Source: Lycorma delicatula | Lineage: Eukaryota > Arthropoda > Insecta > Hemiptera > Fulgoridae | NCBI RefSeq assembly: GCF_047948215.1 | Contig: NC_134460.1 | Coordinates: forward strand, 149,600,049 to 149,664,048 | Direction of reading: 5' to 3' | Length of the DNA: 64,000 bases | Shown: piece after piece, positions 34,980-45,558 of the stretch | How the letters are laid out: each line of letters starts with the position of its first letter | How positions within the stretch are numbered: position 1 is the stretch's first letter | Position numbers and translations under genes: made by a program | The notes under the pieces: generated by a model | What the model was told of the DNA's origin: nothing | Database searches by the model: none | Seen by the model: only the letters and a program-made list of their open reading frames with translations

Positions 34980-35814
34980 TTTATAAATAAAATAATTTTT
35001 TTCGCTTATTAGACTAGCATCTTGATAATTTCTTCTTATTGGCGGATTTTAACTAACGGATTTTAATTAAATACTAACGAAGACCATTATTGATTTATTA
35101 TTTTATTTTTATTCAGTTAATTCTTAAAAGTTACGATTTTTAGTAAATTATAAAAAGTAGGCAGCTAAATCGCTCATCTTTGCTACAAGGATAATTTTGC
35201 TGGTTAAGGATAATAAAGCATCCTCTAAAAAAACGTTTCATTCTTATGTAAAATGTTCTTAAATTGCGTAATTTTAACCGAGTAAATTATTTGCATTAAT
35301 AAGAACAACGTATATGCATGCAAATGGGCTCATTTGAATTTTTATCTTTCTGCTACAATAATTTGGGTCCAGAAAAAAGTAATTTCTGTGTGAGTCTATG
35401 TGTAAGTATGTGTGTGTTATTAAATTTAGATCGAAGTGATTCCAGACATTTTTATCCAAATACTTTTTAAAATTATAACAAATATTATAGAATTATTCAT
35501 TTTCCTTGTATCCATATAAATTGATAAGACGAATTTCAGTCTTCGAAAGTATATATATCTTTTCGAAAATTACTTTATAATTTATATATATGCAATGAGA
35601 TTTAATAAAATAACTGATTTTTAAAAAAATTTTTAAATTATTTTTTTATTTTCTTTATAGTCTGCAAAGTAATAAAACTACATCCGGTTGCCCAGTTTAA
35701 ATAAATGGAGAAGAATTATCTATTTTGACGGCATCATAATAGAACCTTTAAAAGTTTTATCTTTGCACTTGCTTCATACATCATTAACCAATTTCATAGT
35801 ATATATATTTTTAC
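34980..35814. other. Gene-free AT-rich stretch
   Basis: Nothing recognised. Confidence 0.35.
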
Positions 35815-37182
35815 TAGAAACTGTTACACGGTTTATGTTTCATTACACATGCTGTTGTAGTCGTCCGCTATGTTGTGACGTCACAAGTGAGCTTTAAAAT
35901 TAAATTAATTAATAATATTTAAAGTGTAAAAGTACGAACAAAATCCAGAGAAAGTAAAAATTGCAAGTAATTTTAACAAGTAAGCCTTGGCTTCGCAGAC
36001 GATCTAGCGTTCCTTGCAGAAACAGAGGAAGAGGCCGAACACCAGATAGAATCATTGGCCTCTATCGTAGCGAAAATTGGACTTCAGATCTCGTACGAGA
36101 AGACAGAAGCGATGTTCACTAAAAAGATACAGCGGAAACATTTGGAAATCAACGGTCGCAGAATTAAAATAGTATCAAAATTTATATATTTGGGTGAATC
36201 CATCACATGGAATCTAAACGAGAAAATAGCCTGGCAAGAAAGAGCACACAGACTAGCAATGGCACAAGTGGTCGCACGAAACACCTATAACAAGAAATGC
36301 ATCTCCAAACAAGCCAAGATAAGATACTATAATACTGGGTCAAATCAAGATAGCATCGAGAACTGAAAAATTAGCCAAAATAGAAAGAAGGATCGTAAGG
36401 ACCTGTATTGCCGGGGTAAACTTGGTGGAAGGAAAGTGGAGATTACTCCCAAACCGTAAAATCTATGAGGTCGTTACACCAATTACAGAAGAAATAAGAA
36501 AGAAGAGAATAAAATTCTTCGGCCACCTCTTGAGTTTGGAGGAATCAAGGAAAAGTAAACGACTCTTGGAAAGATTGCTAAAGCTAAAAACGCAACCGGT
36601 GTGGCTCGCTGAGGTGCTTCAAGACATCAAAGAAGCAGGCATTGCATTGCAAGATCTCAGAACAGGATCTGGAAATTATAACAAATTGCCCGGTGTTAAA
36701 TTTGCAGAAATGCCTAAAAAGAAAACGGGGACGGTTTGGACAGAGGAACGGAAAAGGGATTTTTCCAGGAAAATGAAAAGAGTATTGGAAGATAAGAGAC
36801 TAAACATAAATGACTAATTGGTCCTTCCGGGCCGTAACAAAAAAAAAAAAGTGTAAAAATGTAGCTCGGTCTGGCCGGGTTTCGAACTCGATCCCCCGGT
36901 CGATTTGGTACCATGTGCTTTAAGCCTCGCGGCTACATCAGTCTGCCGACTTTACAAGGAAAATTTGTTCTATGTAAGTGTGAAATGACATTACTTTAGT
37001 TAGTGCCGACTGTCGCCGCTAGTACCGCCACACCCGCGCGAATTAAATACGGTATGCCCGCTTTGGTTAGAATAATTGAATTAAATGAACGAAAAATTTT
37101 ATATTTAAATAATATTACAAATATTTTAAATTAAGATATGTGTGTAAGCCGTACATCAAATACAACCCACAGTTGTTAGATT
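35815..37182 (+). repeat. Repeat E, split by a retrotransposon fragment
   Basis: The first part (35815-35940) reads 'gttacacggtttatgtttca', 'cgctatgttgtgacgtcac' and 'aatatttaaagtgtaaaa'. The second part (36848-37182) resumes with 'gtgtaaaaatgtagctcggt' and runs through 'ggccgggtttcgaactcgat', 'ctttaagcctcgcggctac', 'gtgccgactgtcgccgctag' and 'caacccacagttg'. On the opposite strand the 36860-36945 part resembles a tRNA gene (B-box-like GAGTTCGAAACCC and an A-box-like TAGCCGCGAGG). The terminal hairpin is lost in this copy. Confidence 0.7.
35941..36847 (+). pseudogene. Non-LTR retrotransposon, RT C-terminal part, inserted in repeat E
   Basis: Starts within the reverse transcriptase: SLGFADDLAFLAETEEEAEH (about 35983), with the FADD catalytic box intact, then KIGLQISYEKTEAMFT, SKFIYLGESITWN and RAHRLAMAQVVARNTY. 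A frameshift near 36345 moves on to KLAKIERRIVRTCIAGVN, EEIRKKRIKFFGHLLSLEES and WTEERKRDFSRKMKRVLEDK, with a natural stop at 36815-36817. The 3' end is 'ggtccttccgggccgtaac' plus A12. The repeat 'gtgtaaaa' occurs on both sides (about 35930 and 36849), consistent with a target duplication in repeat E. It is 5'-truncated. Confidence 0.85.
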
Positions 37183-38680
37183 TTTTACGTGCTAATAATA
37201 ATTATTTAATAATTCGGATGTGCTTCTAGTTATGGTTTTTTTTTTGTAAATAAATATTGAAAGATATCTTTTTCAAATATTTTATATTAGTAACTGTTTA
37301 TTCTAACGCCCATTCTTAGCGTCGAATGAAATTATGAAAAAATCATAAAAGCTTTGTGGGAGAACCTGACAGGATAATTCGTAAGCAGAACAATGAATGA
37401 TTGTAACATCGGCGTTCGGTTTTTATTTTTTTATGGACTAAAAAGACTCGGTTATTCAATAATTTACATTTATCTAAAAACATTTTTATAATCTTCGCAA
37501 CTCCTTGTTTTTAAACAATTAAATTACAGAACTTATCATCAAGCTGAAAAGTTTTATCTTGGATTTTTTTTTATTGAAAAAATATAACGATGCTTACATG
37601 TATTTAATACACAACTTTGTTATAATTTTTAATTAATTTTCTTTTATTATACGTTACATTATGATGGAGGGCAATACCGTATCGCCTTTTTATATTTTCA
37701 AGTTCAAGGTTAGCCTAGTAATAAAATACGTATTGTTTCGTACTATATTTAAAATGATATCCAGCCGAGTTCTTTGTTGATGTATTCACATGTGGTTAAC
37801 AATAAAGATAACTCGTTTGTATTATTCTGATATTATTATTATTAGAATCTATTTATATTGTACAGTTGTATGTATCAAGCAGTTCTTTGCTATTTCAAGA
37901 TATAATTAATTACCTTTTTGTTACTTGTAAACTAAATATTCTAATTTTATTAAGCCTTCTAAATTTTCTTAAAAATTACTTACAAAAAATTAAACCTATA
38001 ATCCTGTATCGATCGAAAAATACAGTGTCTTGTTTTAATAATATATGTTGTAGTTATTAAAAAGAAAAACGAGCGCCAAAACTAAATAAAATAAAAGATT
38101 TCACGATGAAAGGTTTCCAGATGTTAAATCCAATTTTGTTGTCTAAGAAGATTTGGAATGAGACGAAAATAATTGAAAATTCAATCAAAAATTGTGTGCT
38201 CACTTGTGGTGCTAAGATAAGGCTAAAAGAAATAAATAAAAAATCTTAACGCCTATTAAATGACATATACACATTTTTTGCTGCGCTTCATTTAAACTTA
38301 CTTCATTTGAAAGTGAGATACGATCCTCCAATTCTTCAACAGTTACACAGTTGCTGAAATATTAGTTTTTATTAACATAAAATATTCATACGATAATTAA
38401 TTCAACAATCTTACATGAAATATTAGGATAGAGTAAAAGTCCCTTTATTACCCGTATTACTAGATCAGTATTACTCGTATCTTCGTGAGTTGCTGATTAA
38501 CAAAAGTTTTAGATTTCTGGTGTGTCGTTTAAACAAAAATTAATAATAATAATTAAACTATTCCGTTCAGTGAACTCCTGTATACCGATTACAAATGTCA
38601 ATTTCGACCTAACGGTGTAAAATATTCATTTTTTTTATTGGATTATTTGGTGAATAATCAAAAATGAAAAAGACACAATC
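37183..38680. other. Gene-free AT-rich stretch
   Basis: Nothing recognised over about 1.5 kb. Confidence 0.4.
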
Positions 38681-39124
38681 ATACAGGAAAAAGAAAGATA
38701 ACGTGAAGAAATATATGTCAAAAAACGACAAGAAGATGAATACGAAAAAGAAGAAAATATTAAGAACAAGGTAAGAATAAAAAGATTAAAAGAGGATGAT
38801 GAATATAAAGACAGAGGGAATTTGAAAACTAGAGAACGTATACACAAATTAAGATGAGAAGAATTATATCAAACCAAAGAGCGATTAAATGATCGGGAAC
38901 GAAAAACAAATAAACGAAATGATGATCAACTCCGACTTAAGGAGAATATCGTCCGACAATATCAGAGGAGTAATGAACTAAAAGATAAGAATCTTTTGTA
39001 ATTTATTAAAGATCGGGCATGTATGCCCCAGTGTATATGTTGTTCTTGTGAGGGTCTGTTTTTCAGTCACTCTATAGTTAACTTTAATGTAGATAAAATT
39101 AAACAGAAATTCCAGAATAATTAA
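38681..39124 (+). pseudogene. Helitron-protein-like N-terminal region (K/E/R repeats plus Cys cluster)
   Basis: One continuous frame, broken only by three or four stop codons, encodes a strongly charged repeat array (RQEDEYEKEENIKNK, KRLKEDDEYKDRGNLKTRER, LNDRERKTNKRNDD, NIVRQYQRSNELKDKN), followed by the cysteine cluster CMPQCICCSCEGLFFSHS at about 39020-39075 and VNFNVDKIKQKFQ. This combination, RE-rich repeats then a Cys-rich 'C.CC.C..L.F..S' block, is typical of the region upstream of the Rep domain in insect Helitron proteins. The Rep and helicase domains are not here. Lack of frameshifts makes the frame certain; the family name is an inference from pattern. Confidence 0.6.
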
Positions 39125-39234
39125 ATAAGATTAAACTAGAAAATCAAAAAATAATACGATTCTAAATTATAATTTTCAATTAATATTAAATAATCAAATG
39201 TTTCACCAAATCTATTAAATACACTCATATGTAA

Positions 39235-39800
39235 TTGATTCCTATTAAATTACATATACACATTTTTTAAAAAGTACATAAAATGTTATTTTACTAATAA
39301 CTTTTGATTTTTTTTTCATATTTTCTTTTTTATAGTTATCGAATAATTATTTATTGTAAATTTGTTTACAATCACGAGTTAGTAAGTGTTAATAAATCAA
39401 TACATTTAAATTTAAAAAAAGTTTAAAAAAATAAATAAAAAAAAGGTTATAAAACAAAAGTAGATGAAGCTGATTCGAACCGATGTGCTATCCCTTTAAG
39501 ATCAAAAATATTTTGTTAATTAAAATTTTAATTTTAATTTCGATTGTAAGAAGGGAGGTGCACAACTATATGTTACAACAGTGCCATATCTAAAATTTCA
39601 ACATCCTACGACTAATCGAGTTATGCGAGATACATACGCACATACAGTATATATACATACATACGTACGTACAGACGTCACGCTGTAACTAGTCAAAATA
39701 AGTTCAGGAATGGTCAAAATGAATATTTCCGTTGAAATATTAAAACCGAAATGTTTCGCGATCACAATATTTCCTTTACTTCGTACAAGAAAGTAAAATG
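39235..39800. mobile_element. Element D, left arm and inner part
   Basis: The left arm is diverged (39243-39410), the reversed B-box-like GATTCGAACC is at 39472-39481, and the inner part (ggtgcacaactatatgttac ... cctacgactaatcgag ... gcgagatacatacg ... cagacgtcacgctg) continues to 'tcctttacttcgtacaagaa' at about 39770. That last string is almost a palindrome with 'cttccttgtacg' of the arm tips, so it may be the true inner or right end. Confidence 0.65.
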
Positions 39801-40013
39801 AATCTTAGTTACCCAGATAAACTTTTTAGAAGTAGAAGTTTTCAAATATGAAAACATGGGATTCTTTTCTTTATTACGTAAAGAGATCTGTAAATTCGTA
39901 GACCTTTTCTAATTATTCTTGTAACCGACTATTTAACCGACATATTGTTCTGTTTTAGACTTTCTTACATATTTAAAGAATTAACGTTAATTAGGATCCT
40001 AAATTATTATAAT
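39801..40013. other. Short AT-rich spacer
   Basis: Nothing recognised. Confidence 0.35.
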
Positions 40014-40425
40014 AAGCTAAAATCTCGGTACCTTTTCGTTTTACCTCCACCACTTTTTTCGCACTTTTTCGCATAAAAATTACTTAATATATCATGTTTT
40101 ATAAAAATTGACGAATGATACATTAGAGAAACACACTAACATGTTGTTTTACGCAGGTCATTTTAAACATTCTCCATATTAACATATTGTACATATTAAA
40201 AATATAAGCATTATAGCTTATAATTATAAATATAATCTAACCATTCTTTACCTACGCTCGCCTCGCTTGCTAACCTTCACTAATTAACAGTCATATTTTA
40301 ATTATTTAAAAAATAAGTATTTGCAAGAAATACTGACTTTATTATTTAAATAATCAAAACATTACTGTAATCAGTCAAGGTTAGCGAGCGTAGGTTATAT
40401 TTGGTTAGATTAAATAGCCACCATT
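40014..40425. repeat. Repeat P with foldback end, copy 1
   Basis: Shares about 400 bp with 56073-56545: 'aaaatctcggtac.ttttcg', 'cattttaaacattctcc', 'aaaaatataagcatta', then an inverted repeat of about 190 bp (40229-40425) with arms such as 'cgcttgctaacctt' and 'aaggttagcgagcg'. Probably a MITE. No protein. Confidence 0.7.
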
Positions 40426-40574
40426 ATGGCTTCGGTGAACACAGAATTATATGCCTTCGTAACTCGTAGGGCTATCCTTCTTTGAAGTCCTTCCAACAAT
40501 AAACATCTAAACAAAAATCTTAAAAGTCTATTTAAAGTCAGATCTTTGTGTGAATCCATAGTAACAGGAGGTAA
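40426..40574. other. Short spacer
   Basis: Nothing recognised. Confidence 0.3.
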
Positions 40575-41268
40575 TGTTTTTTAATTTTTTGCTATGAAGT
40601 CTTAACTGCAGTAATAAGCCCTCAATGACAGCTTTTCAATGATATATCGTAAGTTGTACTTATTTTCATTGGTTCCAGAGTTTTAGCCAAATAACCCACC
40701 GGGTTGGTCTAATGGTAAACGCATCTTCCCAAATCAGCTGATTTGGAAGTCGAGAATTCTAGCGTTCAAGTCCTAGTAAAGACAAGTTAATTTTATACGG
40801 ATTTGAATACTAGATCGTGGATGTCGGTGTTCTTTGGTAGTCGGGTTTCAATTAACCACACATCACAGGAATGATCGACCTGAGACTGTACGAGACTACA
40901 CTTCACTTACACTTATACATATCATCCTCATTCATCCTCTGAGGTAATACCTGAACGAGTTTTAGGATTCCCGGAGAGGCTAAATAAGAAAAAAAAATGT
41001 TACAGCCATATAAAAAAGTTTAATTAATGAAATATTTGGATCTTACAAGGTGAAGGCACATCGGTTCGAATCCTACTTAAATCCCTTTTTTTAACGTTTT
41101 ATTTTAATTTAAATATTTTATTTAAGATTTATTAATAATTATTAACCTCTGATTGTAAAAAAAAATTACGATAAATAATAATTAAATAATAACAATAAAC
41201 AAGAAAATATGAAAAAATCAGACGTTATTAATGAAATAAAATTTTACGTACTTTTTATTAAATACTAA
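40575..41268. mobile_element. Element D, right half, carrying a SINE
   Basis: Matches the second half of the 20.3-kb copy: 'cttaactgcagtaataagcc', 'tcattggttccagag', then (after the SINE) 'ggatcttacaagg', the B-box-like GGTTCGAATCC (41063-41073), 'taacctctgattgtaaaa' and the right arm to about 41268. The outermost tip is missing. Confidence 0.7.
40696..40998 (+). mobile_element. tRNA-derived SINE (family 1), complete copy
   Basis: The head (40696-40775) resembles a tRNA gene, with an A-box-like TTGGTCTAATGGT and a B-box-like GTTCAAGTCCT. The body contains 'gatcgtggatgtcggtgttc', 'caattaaccacacatcacag', 'cctgagactgtacgagacta', and the tail 'catcctctgaggtaatacc' ends in A-rich sequence. It interrupts element D; direct repeats 'gttttagccaaataac' (40680-40695) and 'gttacagccatataaa' (40999-41014) match at 12 of 16 positions and are the decayed target duplication. 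So D is older than this SINE. Confidence 0.85.
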
Positions 41269-41389
41269 CCGGTCAAGCTAATTAAAGTACTGAATCGCTA
41301 GAAATTCTTTTGATAAATCGTTCGAATTCTCTTTAAGAATAAAATTAAAAATTACTACGATAGAATATTGATTTTTAAGTAATTGGAAA
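41269..41389. other. Short spacer
   Basis: Nothing recognised. Confidence 0.3.
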
Positions 41390-41510
41390 AAGTATGCCGA
41401 CCTTCGTGGTGGAGTAAAAGCGTCTCCGTCATTCATTCGAGAGGTTCTTGGTTCAAATCCGAGAGAGGCTTATTTGAACATCCTGATTTGTTCATCATAA
41501 AAAAGATATA
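41390..41510 (+). mobile_element. tRNA-derived SINE (family 2), front part
   Basis: The head reads 'gaccttcgtggtggagtaaa' and 'agcgtctccgtcattcattc', with the B-box-like GGTTCAAATCC at about 41449. It matches 8853-8930. The common tail is missing. Confidence 0.6.
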
Positions 41511-41814
41511 CGTTACATTTTTTTGTTATAAAAAAAAAGAAGACAATTGCAACTGGGCGTCTGTAATCGGTACTGATAATAAATAAAGTAATGAATTAAT
41601 AAGTTAATAGACGTGAAGATTAAGACCAAGGCAACAATAATAGTATAAATTGGTTACTTACGTACAGTAACGTTAGATACTTTCTTAAACAAGCAAGATT
41701 GTTTTTCATTAAGATTTACTCAACACAATCGTACATAAAGTTTTCTTATTTTATATAAAATTATTTTTATTATTTTCTTGTTATTCGTTTGTAATATTAC
41801 ATTAATAACCGGTA

Positions 41815-41925
41815 AGGGCTCGCTTCACTCGCCCAACCTTCTAGCCGGTGGGCTCCGCCCCTGGATCCTCGACGCGTTCGTATCCTCATATTTGTGAGAA
41901 TATTAAGTATTTTACAGATATGCAT
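41815..41925 (+). repeat. Repeat G, copy 2
   Basis: GC-rich head ('gggctcgcttcactcgccca', 'gccggtgggctccgcccctg'), then 'gacgcgttcgtatcctcata' and 'gagaatattaagtatttt', matching the reversed copy at 14478-14605. It is interrupted at 'acagat' by the short retroposed tail listed next. Confidence 0.6.
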
Positions 41926-41963
41926 CAAACCAGTCAAATGACTGAAGACAAAAAAAAACAGAT
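41914..41963 (+). mobile_element. Minimal 5'-truncated non-LTR tail with target duplication
   Basis: A stretch of about 38 bp ('gcatcaaaccagtcaaatga' + 'ctgaagac' + A9) equals the last bases of the retrotransposon end at 49225-49269. The flanking hexamer 'acagat' occurs at 41914-41919 and 41958-41963. It looks like an extremely truncated insertion of the same family. Confidence 0.75.
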
Positions 41964-42109
41964 GTTTATTAAAAAAAAGAGATGATAATGGATAAAAAAT
42001 ATTTTTCTGAACGTTTGGGGGCTTAAGGAGTAGGTAGATATATAGAATTTAATAGTTTTTGATACAAATATAATATTTAACGCTAACCATGTTGATAACA
42101 GCGGGTTGC
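41964..42109. other. Short spacer
   Basis: Nothing recognised. Confidence 0.3.
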
Positions 42110-42640
42110 CTTGGGGACGCCGTCCTCTTCGTTTAGTCTTGTATGAGGTAGAGTTAGTTGTTGGGCCAGCAGCTGCTCCTTACTCTGCTGCTATTGGCGC
42201 AGAGCGGACCGCGTGGTGCGTCGGGCGGCTGCGCGCAGCCGACTCTCTCCCGCTCCCTGTCCTCTCATAGTCTTTCTTTCCCACAATCCATTGTAATGTA
42301 CTTTTAAATAATTCGTTAAATAAAGAAACAATTTTTAGTGCGAAGTATTAACTAATAATCCATCTCTATTATTATTATTATGTTTGAATAATAATTATAT
42401 AAATAATTAATTTAAATATTAATAAGAATTGTTAATCTTTGATTTAAATTTAATAATAAATTATTAATACTTATTATACAATTGTTCAAATATTTTCGCT
42501 AGATATTAGCGGTTCATTCAAAATAAAAATGTAAGCTCGTACAACAAACAAACGAACGCATCAAAATTTCGTGTCAGCACAGTAAACAAACAAAGCACCA
42601 TGCTTTTTTATTGGAGAGATCTTTGAAGACGTTATTCTTC
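42110..42640 (+). repeat. Repeat F, long diverged copy
   Basis: Has 'tgctattggcgcagagcgga', GGCTGCGCGCAGCC, then about 250 bp of AT-rich sequence, and 'aaaataaaaatgtaagctcg' with 'acaacaaacaaacgaacg'. The parts are in an order different from the 20.2-kb copy, so it may be two fragments. Confidence 0.5.
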
Positions 42641-43184
42641 CTTTGCCTGCTATAACAGCTGTAGCTATTACTGTAAACTATACAGGTCGATAATTATTTT
42701 TTTATTTTGTGTCTTAAGGAGACATTAAAACGTTTTTAATAAAAAAATTAATAAATTGTAAATAATATGCGAAAAAACCTTTTTTTTATTCCAATGCTAT
42801 CAAGGCCAATAAATCTAATTTTTTCTCAGACGGACGTTTGTGCGTGTTTTTGTTGGCCTGTGTTTGGTCTTATAACTCTAGACCCGGTTGACCGATTTTC
42901 TTCAAACTTGTACAGGTACAACCTTCTTTGGTGGTGGGGGGTTGGGGGGTTAGGGGAGAAGTTAAGTTAAAGGAAACAAATACACTTAGCAATATTTTAC
43001 GAGGTTTGAATTAATTATTAGATAGTCGGCTATCTTAAAATGAAATCGTACTTTAAATTGGGTTAAATTGAATCGCGGGAATTGTTAGTTTGAAATTGGT
43101 GTTGACAGAAAAGTAAAAGAAAAAAGACTACATTAAATTTAAAGAAAAAATCGAAAATTAGTTGGCGATTTTTTTTTTTAATAC
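42641..43184. other. Gene-free stretch
   Basis: At about 42830-42930 'ggtcttataactctagaccc' and 'gttgaccgattttcttcaaa' resemble the 'unknown repeat H' style text (phrases like 'actaccgagccgattttgac') but are not close enough to assign. Confidence 0.3.
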
Positions 43185-43405
43185 TAGACAGATTTGAATA
43201 GTAGACAGTGAATACCGCTGTTCTTTGATGGTCGGGGTTCAATTAATCATATACTTCAGGAATTGTTGGCCTTAGTCTCCGCAGATTACACCTCATTTAC
43301 ATGTCATACATAGCCATTTACATCTCATCTCATTTAACCATTAGGGGGGGTTGCTTATTGTTCACTAGTTCCTCACATTGCAACGTATACATTAGAAATA
43401 TTAGT
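43185..43405 (+). mobile_element. tRNA-derived SINE (family 1, long-tail variant), 5'-truncated
   Basis: Starts in the body ('cagatttgaatagtagacag'), with 'ggtcggggttcaattaatca' and 'cacctcatttacatgtcata', and ends with 'ttgcttattgttcactagtt' and 'gcaacgtatacattag'. It shares the special tail with 10608-10914. Confidence 0.65.
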
Positions 43406-43444
43406 AAATTTATTTACTTAGCAATTAAATACGTGCGCCCGTGA

Positions 43445-43488
43445 ACACACACATACACACATATATATATATATACATATATACTAGA
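43445..43488. repeat. (CA)n/(TA)n compound microsatellite
   Basis: A run of CA-type units passing into TA units immediately left of element N. Confidence 0.85.
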
Positions 43489-43489
43489 T

Positions 43490-44327
43490 GTTCCAGGACG
43501 TATTCCTCGAAGTTCAGGTACTAATTCAGGACACCAAAATGAGCAAAAAAGTTGTTCATAATAATTTTTTTCTTGTTTTTATTTCCTCCACTAAATGTAA
43601 AAAAAAATATTAATAATAAATAATAATAGTAAATTAGTAAAAATTATCAGCCTGCATTACGGTGCGCAAGCGTACTGCCGGATTAATTGGACAAGGGAAG
43701 GGATTGCAAAAGACCATAAACCCGGTGGAGGTACCCCTTCGGGAGACAACCCCATTAGAGGCGAGGCATGCAGAAGACCTAGTTTCGGGTGGTGCTGCTG
43801 GGAACGGCGTAGCCGGGCCCAGTATGGCCACTCGGGTGGTTAGAGGCAGTGACACCCTCCTAGGGTCGAGTTACACCGGAAAAGCGGGTCCGGCCTTGTG
43901 AGGGCGGGTTGAGTAGAGGGTTAAATGTCTGCAATAACTCGATTGTTTGTCAACAGATTTTTACAAATGAGATGTCATTTTTTTCAAAATAAAATTCTTA
44001 ATAAATTTTGTAAAAAGTAAAAATTTTACCAAGCATATAATTAGAAATATATTGAAGATTAAAAAATTAAGATGGATGTCATTTTGAAATGTTTGAAGGT
44101 GACGTTTTCAAAATTTTTTATTTTTTAGGATAAGGTACTAGCGTTAGATTTGCCAAATTTAATTAAAGTACGTTTACCCGTTTGTGAGAAATAAGTTTTT
44201 TGTTGAAAATCACAAAACTGCGTCCAGAAAGAAAATAAAGCGAAATAGAACTTATGTCGATATAAACTTTTTGCTCATTTTGGTGTCCCAAATCAGTACG
44301 TGAAGTTCGGGGAATACGTCCCGGAAC
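43490..44327. mobile_element. Element N, TIR element with a GC-rich interior
   Basis: The left end 43490-43553 ('gttccaggacgtattcctcg ... acaccaaaatgagcaaaaaa') and the right end 44265-44327 are inverted repeats of about 63 bp with few differences. The interior includes AT-rich sequence and a GC-rich block at 43640-43920. It has no transposase. It sits in a TA tract. A half copy is at 22128-22312. Class unknown; piggyBac-like or other cut-and-paste origin cannot be settled without target-site analysis. Confidence 0.75.
43640..43920. other. GC-rich block inside element N
   Basis: About 280 bp, GC-rich, with an open frame on each strand (43662-43901 plus; 43634-43855 minus) but no motif. The composition and phrases such as 'ggaggtaccccttcgggaga' and 'gtgagggcgggttgagtaga' look like untranslated parts of GC-rich non-LTR elements. 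It differs sharply from the AT-rich element around it and is probably a secondary insertion or captured sequence. Confidence 0.5.
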
Positions 44328-45558
44328 ACTGTACGTGTGTATATATATAATATTTTATAATATAATAAATATAATATTTTCAGGTCAGGATTTCAGGATT
44401 ATATACAAATATAATTGCGGAAGACCGGGTAAAAGTTGAAGAATGTTCTTTATTATAGCATTTAAAATTTCTAGCCCAGACCCGACCGATCATACGAAAA
44501 AAAAGAAGATATCGTACCGCCGCGAAGGTTAGTGAAAATGATACGTTTTGATAAACTGCTGGCTTTTCGAACTTTTGTATTACAGTTTTTAATTTCATCA
44601 ACAAGATTTAAAAGGTATATTTATTTTTCTTCAATACTAATTTTAAACAGATTTTACTGTGTCTTAGAGTAATCGTTTTAATTTGTCACGGGCAAAGAAA
44701 TATTGATTGTTTATATAAATTTAAAAGAAAAAAATTGTCCGTTCTCTTTTCGTATTTATTTTCAACGATGATAAAAATAACAACAAAAATGTAATTATTA
44801 AAGAAGATTAAATTTGTTGAAACTATTACGTTAACAAAGTTCAGACTTTATTCGCTAGATAGAGCAGAATACAGGTACGATGGTTGAACTGTGCTTAAAT
44901 GAAATTACCGAATGTCCTTCCACAAGAATCACGCAAGTTGTGATGACAGCTTCATTTTTAAAACTTTGTTACTACACTACTTTTAAATCATTCAACTATT
45001 TTAACATAATTTGTAATTAATTTTAAGTGAATTCATGCGTATAAAGACAATAATGTCAATATTAAAAATAAAATTACACTATTTTCTTCTTTTTTTTTAA
45101 CAATTCATCTGTTTCAAGTACTAAATCCAATTTCGTTAAATATATACTGCGATTACGTTTTACTTTCTTGCTTACTTAACAAATAATAAATTAACAGTTA
45201 ACGAAATTCAAGCTTAATAAATTACATACATATCCGATACTGTATTTTACATTCAAGTTTTATCTAATTCTCGTTTCTTTATTGCTTTATATATTCCAGA
45301 GGAAAAGTGTTATGTTACTTATTAGATTTTTATCGGAGTCATTAATATGATGTCAAACCAGTCAGACTGGTTTTAAACTGCTACACTCCAAGCACCCTGG
45401 GGGTCAACTCAAATATTTTAAATAGTAAGGAAAGGGTTGTAACAAATAATTAAAATAGGCATTTAAAAACAAAATATTTCGGGCAACGACAATGATAACT
45501 AGAATGGCGGACATTTAACATTTTTCACAGCCAATTTTGAAGGTAGTTTATCTAACTA
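44328..45558. other. Gene-free AT-rich stretch
   Basis: Nothing recognised over about 1.2 kb. Confidence 0.4.

Noticed and set aside
38635..38847. 70-codon Ser/Phe-rich minus-strand frame
   Set aside because: Antisense shadow of the charged repeat array on the plus strand.
42767..42970. 67-codon frame with a Gly-rich end
   Set aside because: Overlaps repeat-like text and has no motif.
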